The notes: generated by a model not told the origin, from the sequence alone. A stretch of DNA of 64,000 nucleotides from Halocaridina rubra (GCA_037179515.1 JAXCGZ010005671.1:45001-109000), one strand, 5' to 3'. Numbered from the stretch's first letter, positions 27,301 to 40,029 are shown. Program-made: numbers and translations.

Positions 27301-30300
27301 AGAGGAACATCTTTCCCTCCAAACGTTCTTCCCACTACAGCTCATGGACCAGGGCGTTATTTTCAATTCAGTCAAGTTTGATTACGAAATTAAAACACTT
27401 GTTTAATATATGGAGCACTCACTGCGAAAGTACTAGAGGAGCTGAAACATAAATGATGAGGTGAAGACTATCACAACAGCCTGGAATAATGCGACTTGAA
27501 AAGGATCTGGTAAAAGTAAACTCCACATCTTGTTCCATAATTTCCAGTGTTAGCAATCACTGACGAATAATTTGAAAAGCTGCGAGTTATATCGGACAAG
27601 AACAGGATGAACTGACTAGCTCACATAGTGAAGAGCTATTCACTACCAATCATTTCAAGCTTACATCGGATAAAAAAATTACAAGTTTAAATTTCCAATT
27701 GAGCAGTAATGAGGCTTCCTTGACTAACAAAAATATACAGGGTAGAAAATAGAAACTAAACATATTTCACTAGTCAGATTTACAATGAAATAAAAATCAA
27801 CAGAAAGGCAGCCTATCACAGAGCCTACTTCCTGGAGAAAAATCATTGTCTTTTTTTGTGTCTACCTCATCTACCACAACATCCATCCCCAAATCTCTAG
27901 CATTCGACATAAACTTGCGTGTAAAGTACAACAATAAAGATGGTCTAACTACTGTGAAGTGCTTAAAAAAAAATATCACTTGTTTCAGGTTAAAAATAAG
28001 TTAAATAAATAATTAATCAAAAAATAGTGAAAAGCTAAGTTCTTTTGTTTTAATGTCAACAAATTAAATTTATGTAACTGTAATCGAGTTTTGAAAAGCG
28101 AATTATACACGGAATAAGCCATTCACTAAATGTTGCAGCCTTTTCCTATGGTCAAGGTATTAACCTTCTCATATATAACTTTTCGCCTTTGGTTGCTTTG
28201 GGTGAGTACAGTTCTACTTAATTTGTTAATATAAAGCAATAAATACAAGATATTGCAATATAGCTTTTTTATTATAAACCTACTACCATGTACATACTGC
28301 ACTGTGCATTCACCATATGGCACGTAAAAGTATACAGATTGTAAAGGGCATATAAATACTGTGCTGTGCTTAAGGTATAATTATTAAAATATTATACAGT
28401 GATTCTAATCTTTTGCCATATTGCTCTAAATCATTAAGATGAAACTTGCTGATAAGCGTGCAAAGATATTTATCAACCATAGTAATCAACATTAATACAA
28501 TCAGGAAAAATTCTTAAAATTGTTGGATATATAAGTACAGTGACTGATCTCTTAAAAAAATTTCCCTCTCACTTCAGCAACAGTAAATATTGAATAAGAT
28601 GTCTCCTTAACAGATTGTTGGAGAATATATACTTCACAATTTGGAAGGGGAACGATGTTTCTGTTCTCCTTGCAGTTTGCAGAAGCAACTTAATGAATTA
28701 ACTCTTTCTTTCAGTGGCAAAGAGAAGCAATAATTTCTTGGCGATCCATAACTGATTGTAATCAAGATAGAATATATACTAAAGATGCAACAATTACTGT
28801 GAGCTGTTTCCTACAGCTATATTATAATTTATACTCCATTTCTATAGCTATCAAAAGCGTAGCCCATGAAACCCCAATTGGGAGCCGTTCCTGAATCCTA
28901 ATGGGATCTTGCCAGCCCTGGGACTAAGAACACGCAATGAGGTCTTCAAAAACTGGTCAAAAACTCGAAAATTTATCCCCTATAAGGATCGGATTGGTAT
29001 AATAAATGCCTTTCCTAAAGAGGGATCTCTGGGGTTCATGCACATTTAACTTACGAATTGTGCAAATTACGTCTATAAATACTACGATACCACTGGAGAA
29101 TTATTTATCTTATCTTTCATTGCAAGCTAACCTAACAAGACTAACCTAATCAGGCTGTGTGGCACTGAAAGATATACTAACTATTAAGAGGCAGAAATCA
29201 CTTTCTAATGTCTCCAAAACTACAGTACCCTACATTTCACTCCTACTTTGTGTGCATATTCTTAATTAAATATTACGTAGTAAACTGCCAGAGCAAAAAA
29301 AAGTGATGACACAGATCTCATGTTTTGCTGTTTTATATGTCACTATTAATCCCATTTCGAAAGGTGGTGGATACAAACAGGTTGAAGCTTGGGGGATAAA
29401 GGATGGATGTCCTTCCTATTACCCCAGAGTGATAATGACTATAAGTACGTAACTTCCCAATTCTGGCGCCCTTCTACAGAGGTTCCACTCATCTTTAACA
29501 AAAAAAATTACTCACTTTAGTTAATTCTACTTGATGATTTGAGTTACAAACATGATTCCTCTCGAATATGCGATCTACATTTAAAAATGTGATCAAAACT
29601 GTGGACATATTCTAAAGTACAGTACTTGATATTCTTTCTCGAGTAGGAGCTAATCCCCCCCCCCCCCAGTAATATTCACTTCACGAGTAAGGTTGGCAAA
29701 ATTTTATATAAATCCATTTACTTAGCTGCTATTTATAAAGAGTATTCATTAACATGTAGATCACATACTTGGGTACATTCATGGATGAGTAGATCACATT
29801 CCCCACATTCTGGAAAGCACCACTTATTTTATATGATTTTTAACATTATGAATTATCATGACTTTAATATAGTGACATAAAGCTATCTGGGTATGAGATA
29901 TCTCTATAATCACAGGCAAAAGCTTGTAAAAAAATCATCTCTGTGCAGCTATGCTGATGAAGGATATAGATGTAAAAATACATTCATAGTTCCTTTGTAA
30001 GTCATAACTGCTACTCCACTAGGGATATATTAGATCTTGTAAGGAAGAGTAACCCCAAGGTGTTTTAAGGTTATCAAAATATTCATGGCAAGTCACCTAA
30101 CCGAACCTAACCTAATCCAGCAATTAACAAAGTTAAGCTTACATGGGGTTCTAGGGGTTACTCAACTTTATAAGTTCTGATTCATTTTGTTTGAAATAAC
30201 TAAATTCATGAAGAACAGTATGTATATAACATTTTAAGTTTTCTAAAGTTAATTCACCGTAATACTTGAAATCGAAGTCAAGGTGTCCGCATAAATTTAT

Positions 30301-31249
30301 GAAATATAACTTGGATTCGGTAGAATGGGTCCTGGTGTTACCAAAATATATATATGCTTACTTTCAAACAAGCTCAAGGGGGGGGGGGGAAATTGGTTAG
30401 AAAATGAATTAATAATTGAAATTATTGTTCTTAGTTGCTTTACACGTTTTTTCAGTGTTTTGAATATTCATTTCACTCGCTGGGGAGTGAATGTATGCAT
30501 TTAACCACAAACTAGAAGAAAAAAAGGGAGTTGTAGGTCTAATTCGACTTCTACTAGTTTAAAATATATTGCACCTCCCAACGAAGTACTCCAATATACC
30601 TAAAGCAGCAATAAGCTACTTTAAAATGAAACCAAACCTCAGATTGCATTACCAACGCAAGTTTGGTTTCCAAATGACAATGACTACAAAAAAAAACGTT
30701 CGTTTTAGGCTATGAATACGTACAGGAGGCCGATTTTCAAATGAACTAGGCCTAATTGTAAACAGTTTGGCTAAGTTATTAATTTTGTTGAATTAATTCT
30801 GCTTACATAATTACGTAATCATTCTGCATATTCAACTATTTAGAAGGAAAAACCTTTCCAGATGACTAGCTCTTGGCTTGAAATTTTCCGGTAATTTAAC
30901 ATCAGTGCCATGGCGTGACTAAATCGATAATAAGCCTCTAACTACCTCTTGATAAAACTTTTGTATGTTAAAAACCGAAAAGCAAGAACAATATATCGAA
31001 CCATGGAAAAGTATATATGATCATACCTAAGCTCAGTGCTCCTCAATGGACGAAACGCAGATGAAACATGTGACCAGAAATGACGCGGGAAAAGTGATGT
31101 AGATCTGCTTCTCTCCACTTCAAACTCTCAAGTGATGTGTGGAGTGACTGAGTCGTAGTATTTGGAAGTCACTTGGTATGGGTTCAGGTTATTTTTCTCA
31201 TAAACATTTCTTTATATTTTTCTCTCTACATTATCTTTTTTGGAACACC
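27301..31249. other. Long AT-rich intergenic region, few recognisable features
   Basis: No gene recognised. A minus-strand frame at 27797-27979 follows a poly-T/AAG acceptor-like site and contains HFTVVRPSLLLYFTRKF and GMDVVVDEVDTKKDN. It looks protein-like but has no identified family. At 29350-29440 a fragment resembling SINE family B is seen (AACAGGTTGAAGCTTGGGGG). The rest is unique-looking and could include upstream exons of the zinc-finger gene. Confidence 0.35.
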
Positions 31250-31537
31250 TACAGTTTTGCGGGCCATACCAATGTTCAAAATTTACCCATAGATGGAGCT
31301 AGGCTCTAACTAGAGAACTGGCGGATGAATACACAACAAAAATTGGCGACAATAGGCATACGAAACAATTTTTTACTATCCTAACTAAAAATGCTTACCT
31401 AACCTCTTAGCCAGGGGAGCTTCGCCCCCCCCCTGGAACCCCCCCCATCATACAGGTTAAGGTCGAACTACTTACTTGAGCGGAGGGGTGAGGTAGGAGG
31501 GCTTAGGTCGTTGAGCGGCTTGGTCCGCAAAACTGTA
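31250..31537. mobile_element. MITE with 15-bp terminal inverted repeats and TA target duplication
   Basis: The sequence CAGTTTTGCGGGCCA at 31252-31266 is mirrored by TGGTCCGCAAAACTG at 31521-31535, one mismatch. Both are flanked by TA (31250-31251 and 31536-31537). A 284-bp, non-coding element with CAG-starting TIRs and TA duplication fits a Tc1/mariner-derived MITE. The interior holds the hairpin-forming GGGGAGCTTCGCCCCCC. Confidence 0.75.
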
Positions 31538-31668
31538 TACTACCCTCTTTTTTCCAAGATTTTTTTTTTTAATATTTACGAAGACATTTCTTAACTTTAA
31601 TTAATTCTGCATTAATCTATATAATATATGTTTCAAGTACTGAGTGTATCCGTTTCAAAAGTAGCTGC

Positions 31669-31706
<38 letters not shown>

Positions 31707-31715
31707 AACAACATC

Positions 31716-31772
<57 letters not shown>
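31669..31772. repeat. (ATT)n facing (AAT)n, imperfect palindrome
   Basis: About 33 bp of ATT and 60 bp of AAT separated by AACAACAACATC. The two arms are complementary and can form a hairpin. Confidence 0.95.
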
Positions 31773-31773
<1 letters not shown>

Positions 31774-31899
31774 TAACCGCTTAATTTATTTCGAAATTTT
31801 CACATTTTCAGCAAGCGTGAGTTCCAATTATCAATTAGAATGTATCTATTGATAAAAATGTTCTCAGCCGGACTTCTCTTAAGTTAACATACATACATA

Positions 31900-32150
31900 T
31901 ACCTTGGCTGTTTCCCCCTTTAATTGGGGGGTAGCCGACATCAAGAAAGGAAAGTTTGGGGAGAAGTTATTCTCCCCTCTACTCCCCTTCTTCTTTGACG
32001 TCTCGCAGGAGGTTGATACAAGGGGGGGGGGATTCCTAGTCCCCCGCCCCGTCCACTTTTAGTCGCCTTTTACGACACGCAGGGAATACGGTGAGGCTAT
32101 TCTTTGATATTGTGCCCGCCCCACAGGGCACTCTTAAGTTAAACTATAAG
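31900..32150. repeat. Dispersed GC-rich module, copy 1
   Basis: This block (GGGGAGAAGTTATTCTCCCC, TCTCGCAGGAGGTTGATACA, CGTCCACTTTTAGTCGCCTT, ACGCAGGGAATACG) is nearly identical to 42692-42846. There it adjoins the 5' side of a LINE endonuclease fragment on the minus strand, so this is probably a solo piece of that LINE's 5' UTR. Confidence 0.7.
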
Positions 32151-32269
32151 AAATCCCCGTTTTCACCGCCAGGTATTAATATAGTTATTGTATATATGTC
32201 CTGATAATCTCTTTTTCTGGCGTTTCGGCTGCAAGAATTTCATCGGACAACTTATGAAATGCAATTTCA

Positions 32270-32498
32270 ACATTACTAACATGACCAGTTCCAGTTTTAC
32301 GTCACGGACTCCCTTATCAACCAAGGGCTAGGACGGTTGCCTTCTTGCGAAGGACTTGTTTTGGCAGATGTAATCCTTACGCTGAGTGCATGCCTTTGTT
32401 AACCTCAGACCGTGGCGGGGCGCGAACCCTCGACCTGACGCCTCAGAGTTGGAGACGCTACCGACTGAGCCACGGCGACTACATTACAAACATGACCA
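32270..32498 (-). mobile_element. tRNA-derived SINE, family A copy 5, with 18-bp target duplication
   Basis: The SINE body is 32288-32480 on minus. Direct repeats ACATTACTAACATGACCA (32270-32287) and ACATTACAAACATGACCA (32481-32498) flank it, one mismatch. The head is GTCGCCGTGGCTCAGTCGG, slightly diverged from the other copies. Confidence 0.92.
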
Positions 32499-32859
32499 TA
32501 TCACCTATCTTCCTTCTTACTTAGAGTGATGGTCTAACTCCATCAGTCGCTCCTCATAGCTATGCTTTCCCATTTTTTGAAACCAACTTCATGGTCTATC
32601 TTTGAAGTGAGTTCACATGACTTATGAAGCCTCAAGACCAGTAGAGTATAGCAAAGTTCACCCACAGTCCTTAGGTACAGTTTCTTCTTTATGTTTTATG
32701 CATTTTCCATGATTATCACTGCCAAAGATATAGTAAAGAAAAAATGATGGACTAATTCTTTGCATGAACGCACAAAATTAGCATAGAGCAAGTGTACTGA
32801 AGACAACGTTTGCATTTAATAGTGTACTTAGTTTAGAAAACAAGTAAAGAGATAAATTA

Positions 32860-33257
<398 letters not shown>

Positions 33258-33343
33258 AATAGAGAGAGAGAGAAGTTGACCGTAAGAAATGGTTCCATTT
33301 GATTTCAGACCTCTCTTCTTGCCTCATGGATAAGTCAGCTTAA

Positions 33344-33905
33344 ACCATTCTTCTTCTTCTTCTTCATCTACATCTTTTTCCCACTTTTATGTGGGGTCGA
33401 TGTGTCTGGCCAGTACAGATCTTTCTCTTTTTCCCACTTATGTGGGCTCGAGTTATCTGTACTGGCCAGATTATGGTTTTGGCAAAAGTTTTATGGCCGG
33501 ATGCCCTTCCTGCCGCCAACCCTCCCCATTTACCCGGGCTTGGGACCGGCACCAAGTGGAGGCTGGCTTGCCCCCCTCAGTGGCTGGGTTTGTCGCATAG
33601 GGAACGCTAGGCCCCGAGAAAATCTCGGTTGCCCGCCGCCTGCCCGCCAGGAGCAGGAACGGCACACGCTCCGCGACCGGTACTGTTGTGGATAGCATCT
33701 TACAAGCTCATTTCATCCTATTGCAGCTCTGCCCTTGGCGACACTGCCCGATAGGCTGCGTTCCCATTTCCTCTCGACTGCTATCTATGGGTTTTGGCAA
33801 AAGGGTTTTACAGCCGGATGCCTTTCCTGACGCCAACCCTCCCCATTTTTCCGGGCTTGGGACCGGCACTGGGCTGCTATTTCTAGCAACCCAGAGGCTG
33901 GGTTA
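33344..33905. mobile_element. GC-rich composite repeat, possibly RTE-associated SINE
   Basis: It begins with a CTTCTTCTTCTTCTTC tract, the complement of the GAAGAA tail of the RTE element. CCCACTTTTATGTGGG and a 15-bp inverted repeat (CTGGCCAGTACAGAT at 33406, ATCTGTACTGGCCAG at 33455) follow. A module GGTTTTGGCAAAAG...GCCGGATGCC...CGGGCTTGGGACCGGCAC occurs twice (33474-33553 and 33788-33870). It is non-coding. An RTE partner is inferred from the tail only. Read on minus, the tail would be the 3' end. Confidence 0.55.
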
Positions 33906-34037
33906 AGTCAGCTTAAACCATTATGATCTAATAAATACTTAACAGACTATGTTTGCTAAACTAGGCCATTCATTTTGAAACGACGATTGGCTGGTAAGAA
34001 GTCGACTGAGTCCTATCTCTCTCTCCCTCTAGCATGC

Positions 34038-34038
<1 letters not shown>

Positions 34039-34084
<46 letters not shown>

Positions 34085-34104
34085 GTTGTTGTTGTTGTTG
34101 TTGG
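34039..34104. repeat. (ATT)n/(GTT)n microsatellite
   Basis: ATT units grade into GTT units. Confidence 0.95.
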
Positions 34105-34354
34105 TGGCGGTGTTCTTGTTGCTATAGTAATAATTCTGTAATGATGAATAGTAATAGCATAATAAATACAGCACAGCACTGTGCTGTCAGTGTATTAGAC
34201 ATACACATACACGCACTCACATATCTTATGCATTACTGTATTATTATTTTATTGTAATTCTTATTATTATTATTATCTCATAAATACTTAAAAGTCTGTT
34301 TGCTGGAATCAGGCCATTCATGTTGAAATGACGGTTGGCTGGTAAGAAGTCGCC

Positions 34355-34363
<9 letters not shown>

Positions 34364-34433
<70 letters not shown>
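34364..34433. repeat. (CT)n microsatellite
   Basis: About 70 bp of CT. Short duplicated flanks (GGCCATTCAT, TTGAAACGACG, GGCTGGTAAGAAGTCG) around 33964, 34314 and 34961 show that a larger ~350-bp unit has been repeated here. Confidence 0.95.
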
Positions 34434-34438
<5 letters not shown>

Positions 34439-34583
34439 TATGTATGCATTATTATTATTATACTTATTATTGTTGGTTATATCAATAATACTGTAATGAA
34501 TAATAATAGTATACTAAATACAGCACAGCATTGTGTTGCACACTCAGACACATGCAAACACGCATATATCTTATGTATTTCTG

Positions 34584-34584
<1 letters not shown>

Positions 34585-34665
<81 letters not shown>

Positions 34666-34666
34666 T
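34585..34666. repeat. (ATT)n microsatellite
   Basis: About 80 bp of ATT. Confidence 0.97.
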
Positions 34667-34675
34667 AATAAATAC

Positions 34676-34935
34676 TACACCTAAAGGGGCTATTGGACTT
34701 AAATACGACTGTCCAGGACAGTTCGATGTTAAGTCTTCCTTCAGTTACGGTTCTCTTTCTATGCCTACATCAACACCGAATATTCTTGGATACTCGTTGC
34801 ACATCATCCCTTCACATCTGACAAGTCACAATACACTCCCGATCTCTGGTTCTCTCTATGTTTTCTTCGTACCCAGGCCTGATGAGGATAAATTTTTTTT
34901 TTTGGGGGGGCCCGTCCTGGTGGCACAATCATAAA
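34676..34935 (+). mobile_element. LINE 3' UTR fragment (family M)
   Basis: It shares GTCCAGGACAGTTCGATGTT, AAGTCTTCCTTCAGT, ACATCAACACC, TATTCTTGGATA and TTTTCTTCGTACCCAGGCC with 55580-55828. The 3'-terminal block CCCGTCCTGGTGGCACAATC is shared more widely. No coding frame remains. Confidence 0.65.
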
Positions 34936-35033
34936 CTAAACTTAATAGACACTGTAGGCCAATTATTTTTGAAACGACGGTTGGTTGTAAGAAATCGCCT
35001 GAATTTCTTTTATTTTTCTCTCTCATATTATAT

Positions 35034-35107
<74 letters not shown>
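35034..35107. repeat. (ATT)n microsatellite
   Basis: About 74 bp of TTA. Confidence 0.97.
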
Positions 35108-35109
<2 letters not shown>

Positions 35110-35303
35110 TGTTTTTGTTGTGAGACATTCAACTGAAGCCAACGCAAAGAACTGGTCATTCACACACTCTTCCTCTTTCATACGTATTATTATTATCATT
35201 AGTGCCGTTATTAATGAGACGATAGCACAAATAGGTTTTCATCTCTTTCCCATATGTACACACATCATTTGTATCTCTGGTTGTTCGTAGGTAGAGGGCC
35301 GTC

Positions 35304-35532
<229 letters not shown>

Positions 35533-36139
35533 TCCACGAAAACGTTTTGAACATCAGGGAGTTGAACTTACAAAATTCTTGCTATATTAACCGACAGCTC
35601 TTCAACAGCTAAAAATATGTCTTCGATTGCAAGTTGTTGGGTCAAATAGTCTTGCAATAATTTTTTTTACTTTCTTCAACAATCCTCCTATGGTAACTAC
35701 TACTACTACTACATCCATAATCTGCCTGTGTATCTGGTAGTTTTCAACACTTTAAATAGTATTTATTACAGAGTTTTGAACCCAGTTATTGTGATTAAAA
35801 AATGCTGACATAAATTGCTCCTGGATGAAAAATATGTAAAATGCATATGCAGTGCATAACATTAAAAACATGTATAAAATTAATTCAACTATCTTATGCT
35901 TTGCGCTTAGACTTCACAAAATGTGTGTGATTTGACTAAATTGTTTTTCTTGAATAAAAGGTACGTAAACTCCGTAAAATATTTCCTGCTGGCATACTCA
36001 TGAAAATTCCTTTGCTCATAGCTTAAAAGCTCTACTTTACAGCATGAGACCTTTAGTTATGTAAAACAAAGAAGAATTGCGATGCTCCTCATTAGAGCAC
36101 GGTGCTGCTCTTTTGAGAGAGATATAGTTTACGTTAAGG

Positions 36140-36265
36140 GGATCAACTGAAGAATCTCCACCCCGAGTGCCTGGCGTAAAAATTTCAGAGAGAAACAAGA
36201 GATGGGAAGTGTTGTGACATGTCAGATGGGAAGGGCTGAAGGGATGTGTTAGGTTAGGTTTGGTT
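36140..36265 (-). mobile_element. LINE 3' UTR remnant (family M), minus strand
   Basis: Minus reading gives CATCCCTTCAGCCCTTCCCA, TCTGACATGTCACAACACTT and CTTGTTTCTCTCTGAAA. This is a diverged counterpart of the family M segment around 34808-34860. Nearby, GGTGGGAGATTCTTCAGTTG-type motifs recur at 36145, 36315, 36668 and 36688. Confidence 0.45.
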
Positions 36266-36749
36266 AGGTCTGTCTGTTTATCTACCTTGGAATATATTGA
36301 TGGATCCCCCTGGGTGGGTCTGGGGGGAGATTCTTCAATTGATCCTTGAATTCTTAACATTATCAATCAAAGACATAGCAAAATAAAGCAAATTATAAGT
36401 AAACAGAGAATCTTTGACGTCTACAATGTCTTAGATAAAGGTAAACACACCAGTCAACTCGTAATAGATATCTCGCCTCTAATTCGTAATTAATATCTCG
36501 CCTCATTACAGATTTTCATATAACACCATATATATTTGACAAATACAACCTAACCTAACTTAACAATCTGGTTTTTAATAGCGCAAAGGTATCTGACCCA
36601 ACACGACACCACCACAGGCCCCATGTGTGATCAACTGAAAAATCTCCCCCTACCTCAGAGCAACTGAAGAATCTCACCCCTGGGTGGGAGATTCTCCAGT
36701 TGATTCCTTTTAGGATTTCATTCAAAAATTTTCTAGTCAAACTGCATTT

Positions 36750-36980
36750 ACAACTAGTTAGGTCAGTAAGCGTGTTTTGCGTCACGGACTCCCTTTTCTA
36801 CCAAGGGCTAGGACGGTTGCCTTCTTGCAAAGGACTTGTTTTGGCAGATGTAATCGTTACCCTGAGTGCATGCCCTTGCTAACCTCAGACCGTGGAGGGG
36901 CGCGAACCCTCGACCTGACGCCTCAAAGTCGCGGACGTTACCGTCTGAGCCACGGTGAATACACAACTAGTTAGGTCAGT
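36750..36980 (-). mobile_element. tRNA-derived SINE, family A copy 6, with 18-bp target duplication
   Basis: The SINE body is 36768-36962 on minus. Perfect direct repeats ACAACTAGTTAGGTCAGT lie at 36750-36767 and 36963-36980. The 3' end has lost a few bases of the usual GTTCCGG terminus. Confidence 0.93.
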
Positions 36981-37127
36981 GCAGTAAAGTAATGTAATTC
37001 CAAAAAACATCATATGATCATTTTTGTAAATAACCCAAAATATTTCAACGTTTCTTTACTCTGCAGAGCATAAGCTTGGCTCCAGTTTTAAGGACATTTT
37101 CTTTATTCATTTATTTCCTTCCAACAG

Positions 37128-37223
37128 AATGGGCACTACTGACTATATCGACTCAAGAGCTAGAATGGTTATATCACGTCACAGACCCTAAACTTGTAAC
37201 TGTGTACTCTATGAACCTGTTGG
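37128..37223 (+). CDS. Candidate isolated 96-bp exon of unknown gene
   Basis: A pyrimidine-rich acceptor (ttatttccttccaacag) and a strong donor (GG|GTAAGTAAG) bracket 96 nt. Only one frame is open throughout, reading WALLTISTQELEWLYHVTDP then KLVTVYSMNLL, with phase 1 on both sides. I do not recognise the peptide, and no partner exon was found. It could be a chance open frame; the opposite strand also has an acceptor-like site here. Confidence 0.3.
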
Positions 37224-37744
37224 GTAAGTAAGAATACTATACCCTGAACACCACTACCCTCTTATTTTAATTCCCAAAGATGTTCTAGCAAAGAAGCGCT
37301 ATGCGACCCATCTAAGGAAGCAGAACTTGGGTCTTACCAAAGAGTGGGGGTAATAGTAAAATTACCATCATGGAGATAATTTATTGAAATTTTACCTAGG
37401 CCTCAGAAATAGGCCTAAGATGTAACTTTTCTTAGCCAATACTTACTAAATTCATGGAACTTTCATATTATCAGATATGTCCACTGGAGTCAATCAGTAT
37501 CCCGACAAAAAGTCCAATAAATAAGTGTATACGTACTCGTTGGCATGTATGGCCCTGAAAATGGCAATATTGATAAGCATAAAACATCTAAGTAGTGTCA
37601 TGTTTTCCTTTATCGGACTCCACTGCAATAAAGAAATCATTCTTACAATTTTTATCTGTGTAACATACTGGTGAAAATTATGAAGATAATTTGTAATCAT
37701 ATTTACACAATTTAACTAGTTAAATTTAATACTGACATAATAAA

Positions 37745-37745
<1 letters not shown>

Positions 37746-37812
<67 letters not shown>
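37746..37812. repeat. (AT)n microsatellite at left edge of the Penelope-like element
   Basis: About 66 bp of TA adjoining the left inverted repeat. Confidence 0.97.
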
Positions 37813-37814
<2 letters not shown>

Positions 37815-37952
37815 CACGAGAAACATGGGAATATCGTAAATGTGTGATTGTTTATGGCTATGTACGGAAATTGAAAGAAATTTTGAGATCCTCTGTACTC
37901 TCAAGCGTATTACTTATCTTCAGAGGAATCTGATTTGCACAAACGGATGAGG

Positions 37953-37954
<2 letters not shown>

Positions 37955-38023
<69 letters not shown>
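37955..38023. repeat. (AT)n microsatellite within the left inverted repeat
   Basis: TA repeat absent at the same point of the right copy, where only ATATATAT is present. It therefore expanded after the two copies separated. Confidence 0.95.
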
Positions 38024-38025
<2 letters not shown>

Positions 38026-38205
38026 AAAAACAGGAGAAAACAGGAAATTAGCAACCCATCAAAGGAAAGCATGTGCTTGACCATACCACAACATGTTTTT
38101 TTGCCGTGTTGAATGTGTGAAACGAGGTAAATTAGATACTGTCATTGGTGGGAGGAAACGGTAATATATTAAATTGCTAAAAATTGTAGCAACAGTGAAC
38201 AAAAC

Positions 38206-38317
<112 letters not shown>

Positions 38318-38813
38318 CACTAGTAATAATAGTAGAAATAATAATAATAATGATAACAATAATAAATATAATAATTATAATAGAAATAATACAAACCAAC
38401 AATAACAAAAACACAGCACAATAATAAGGCTAAAATAAAGATATAGAGAGTATTCACGAAAAAAAAAATAATTATATCATAAATACTAACAATGCTGTTA
38501 TAAAGTTAATAACATAGGAATTGTGAAATTATAATAATTATAATGGTACAATAATAGTAATAATAAAAAAGATAGTTAATAATAAAAACAAAAAAATAAT
38601 AAGTAAACATATATCAAATATAGATAAAAAAAATATTATGTTATTTCCAAAATAACTAATTTCAAGCTTGAAGGAAGCATGCTTGATAATATGGGATCAA
38701 TTACAAATAAACCATGACATAATATTTCGGTGCTCGGTTAAGTTAATTATTGCAGATTCTATGATGTTTCTAGTAATAATATCCTTACTTCTTGCTAAGA
38801 TAGATGCATTGTT

Positions 38814-39540
38814 TCAGTCAATAAGGTGATTGCAGTCAGCATAATGCTTGCACAAAGCACTGAAAGCTTGGCAATTTCGAACGTTGTATTTATGTTGATT
38901 GAAACTAAATTCTAATGATTTGCTAGTCTGCCCAACATAGTACTTATCACAGTTTTTACATGGAATCTTATATATGATAATAGAAGTGGAAACAGAACTA
39001 TTTTTAATCATATTGTAAAAAGTATTTTCATATTTGAAAACTAAATGGACACTTAATTTTCTCAAAACTTTGACTAAGCTATGGTATCCCTGGAAGTAGG
39101 GCATAACTAGGGTATTATTAAAATCCAATACAACTTTACTATTGGAGAGGGATGGTCTATGAAATATGCATTTTGCAGCACTGAAGCAGATATGTAAGAA
39201 CCAAATGGGATAAAAAAAAATTTCCAATATCCATGATTTCATCAATCTCAACATCAAGGAATTCTGTGTTTACAATATGGAAAGCTCGGAGAAACATTGA
39301 AGACTAGATAGATTTCTTAATTTTAAGATCATGACCAATAAAAATGCGCATAAAATAGATTATCTGTGGGCCTTTTAATAACATCAAACCTCAGTGAAAA
39401 AGGTTGTCTAAGTAATAAAATGTCTAAGAATGGCAAGTTGTTATTATTGTCTTTTTCTAACGTCAATTTAATAGAGGGAACAAAATTATTCAACTTAGTC
39501 AAAAACTCATGAACATTAATATCAGTACAGGAAAAACACA
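38814..39540 (-). pseudogene. Penelope-like reverse transcriptase C-terminal part with GIY-YIG endonuclease, broken
   Basis: From right to left the minus strand reads VHEFLTKLNNFVPSIKLTLE, NNLPFLDILLLRQPFSLRFD, KRPTDNLFY (RT thumb region), then frameshifts and stops near 39330. It recovers with VVLDFNNTLVMPYFQG, LRKLSVHLVFKYENTF, IIIYKIPCKNCDKYYVGQTS and LEFSFNQHKYNVRNCQ to DCNHLID. The KIPCxxCDKYYVGQT stretch is the GIY-YIG-type domain that most Penelope elements carry. The N-terminal RT core is missing. It is inactive. Confidence 0.85.
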
Positions 39541-39990
39541 GTACATCATTGATTTACCAAGAGGGGAAAGTACAGAATAAGAGTAGTTTGAAGGGCTAGA
39601 AGTAAAAAGTAGGTCAAGAATGTTGGCTGCCTGTTCGTGTCGACCGGGAACACATGTAGGATGTTTGATAATGTGCTCCAGATCGTGGGAAATAGGGAAA
39701 GCAAGGGCCTCACTTCCTTCCATATCACTGTGAGAGGAATTAAGGCACTCACTGTGGTGTCACTGAAGTCTCCATTATAGAGAACTTCGGCATGTGGGTG
39801 AGAAGATAGCAAGGACTCATGGCAAGAGGACAGATATTCATAGAAAGACACAAAGTCAGTGGAGATTGGAGAACAGAAGCAGTAGCAAAGGAATATAGTG
39901 GTAGTGGAGAGATAGATTTTTATCCAGAGAACATCATATTCAGGAGATTCAAGGTCCATGAGCCTTGCAATAGTAGTGTTAGTGTAGCTT
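39541..39990 (-). mobile_element. LINE endonuclease fragment inside the Penelope-like element
   Basis: Minus reading shows MDLESPEYDVLWIKIYLS, PISTDFVSFYEYLSSCHESL and HPHAEVLYNGDFS (the GDFN-type catalytic block, with a substitution). After a frameshift at about 39770 come MEGSEALAFPISHDLEHIIK, HPTCVPGRHEQAANILDLLF and YSYSVLSPLG, just before the expected SDHN motif. This is an APE endonuclease of a LINE unrelated to Penelope. It joins Penelope sequence at about 39540. Confidence 0.75.
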
Positions 39991-40029
39991 TATAATAATA
40001 TTATTAATAGTATCTCTAATATTTTCATT

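Noticed and set aside
27797..27979. Minus-strand 60-codon frame as an upstream exon of the zinc-finger gene
   Set aside because: It has an acceptor-like poly-T/AAG but no usable donor before its stop, and no link in phase to the zinc-finger exon could be shown.
37128..37223. Use of the reverse strand here as the last lipase exon
   Set aside because: An acceptor-like acccaacag and a downstream AATAAA exist on minus. The resulting C-terminus (FIEYTVTSLGSVT) does not resemble the end of acid lipases.
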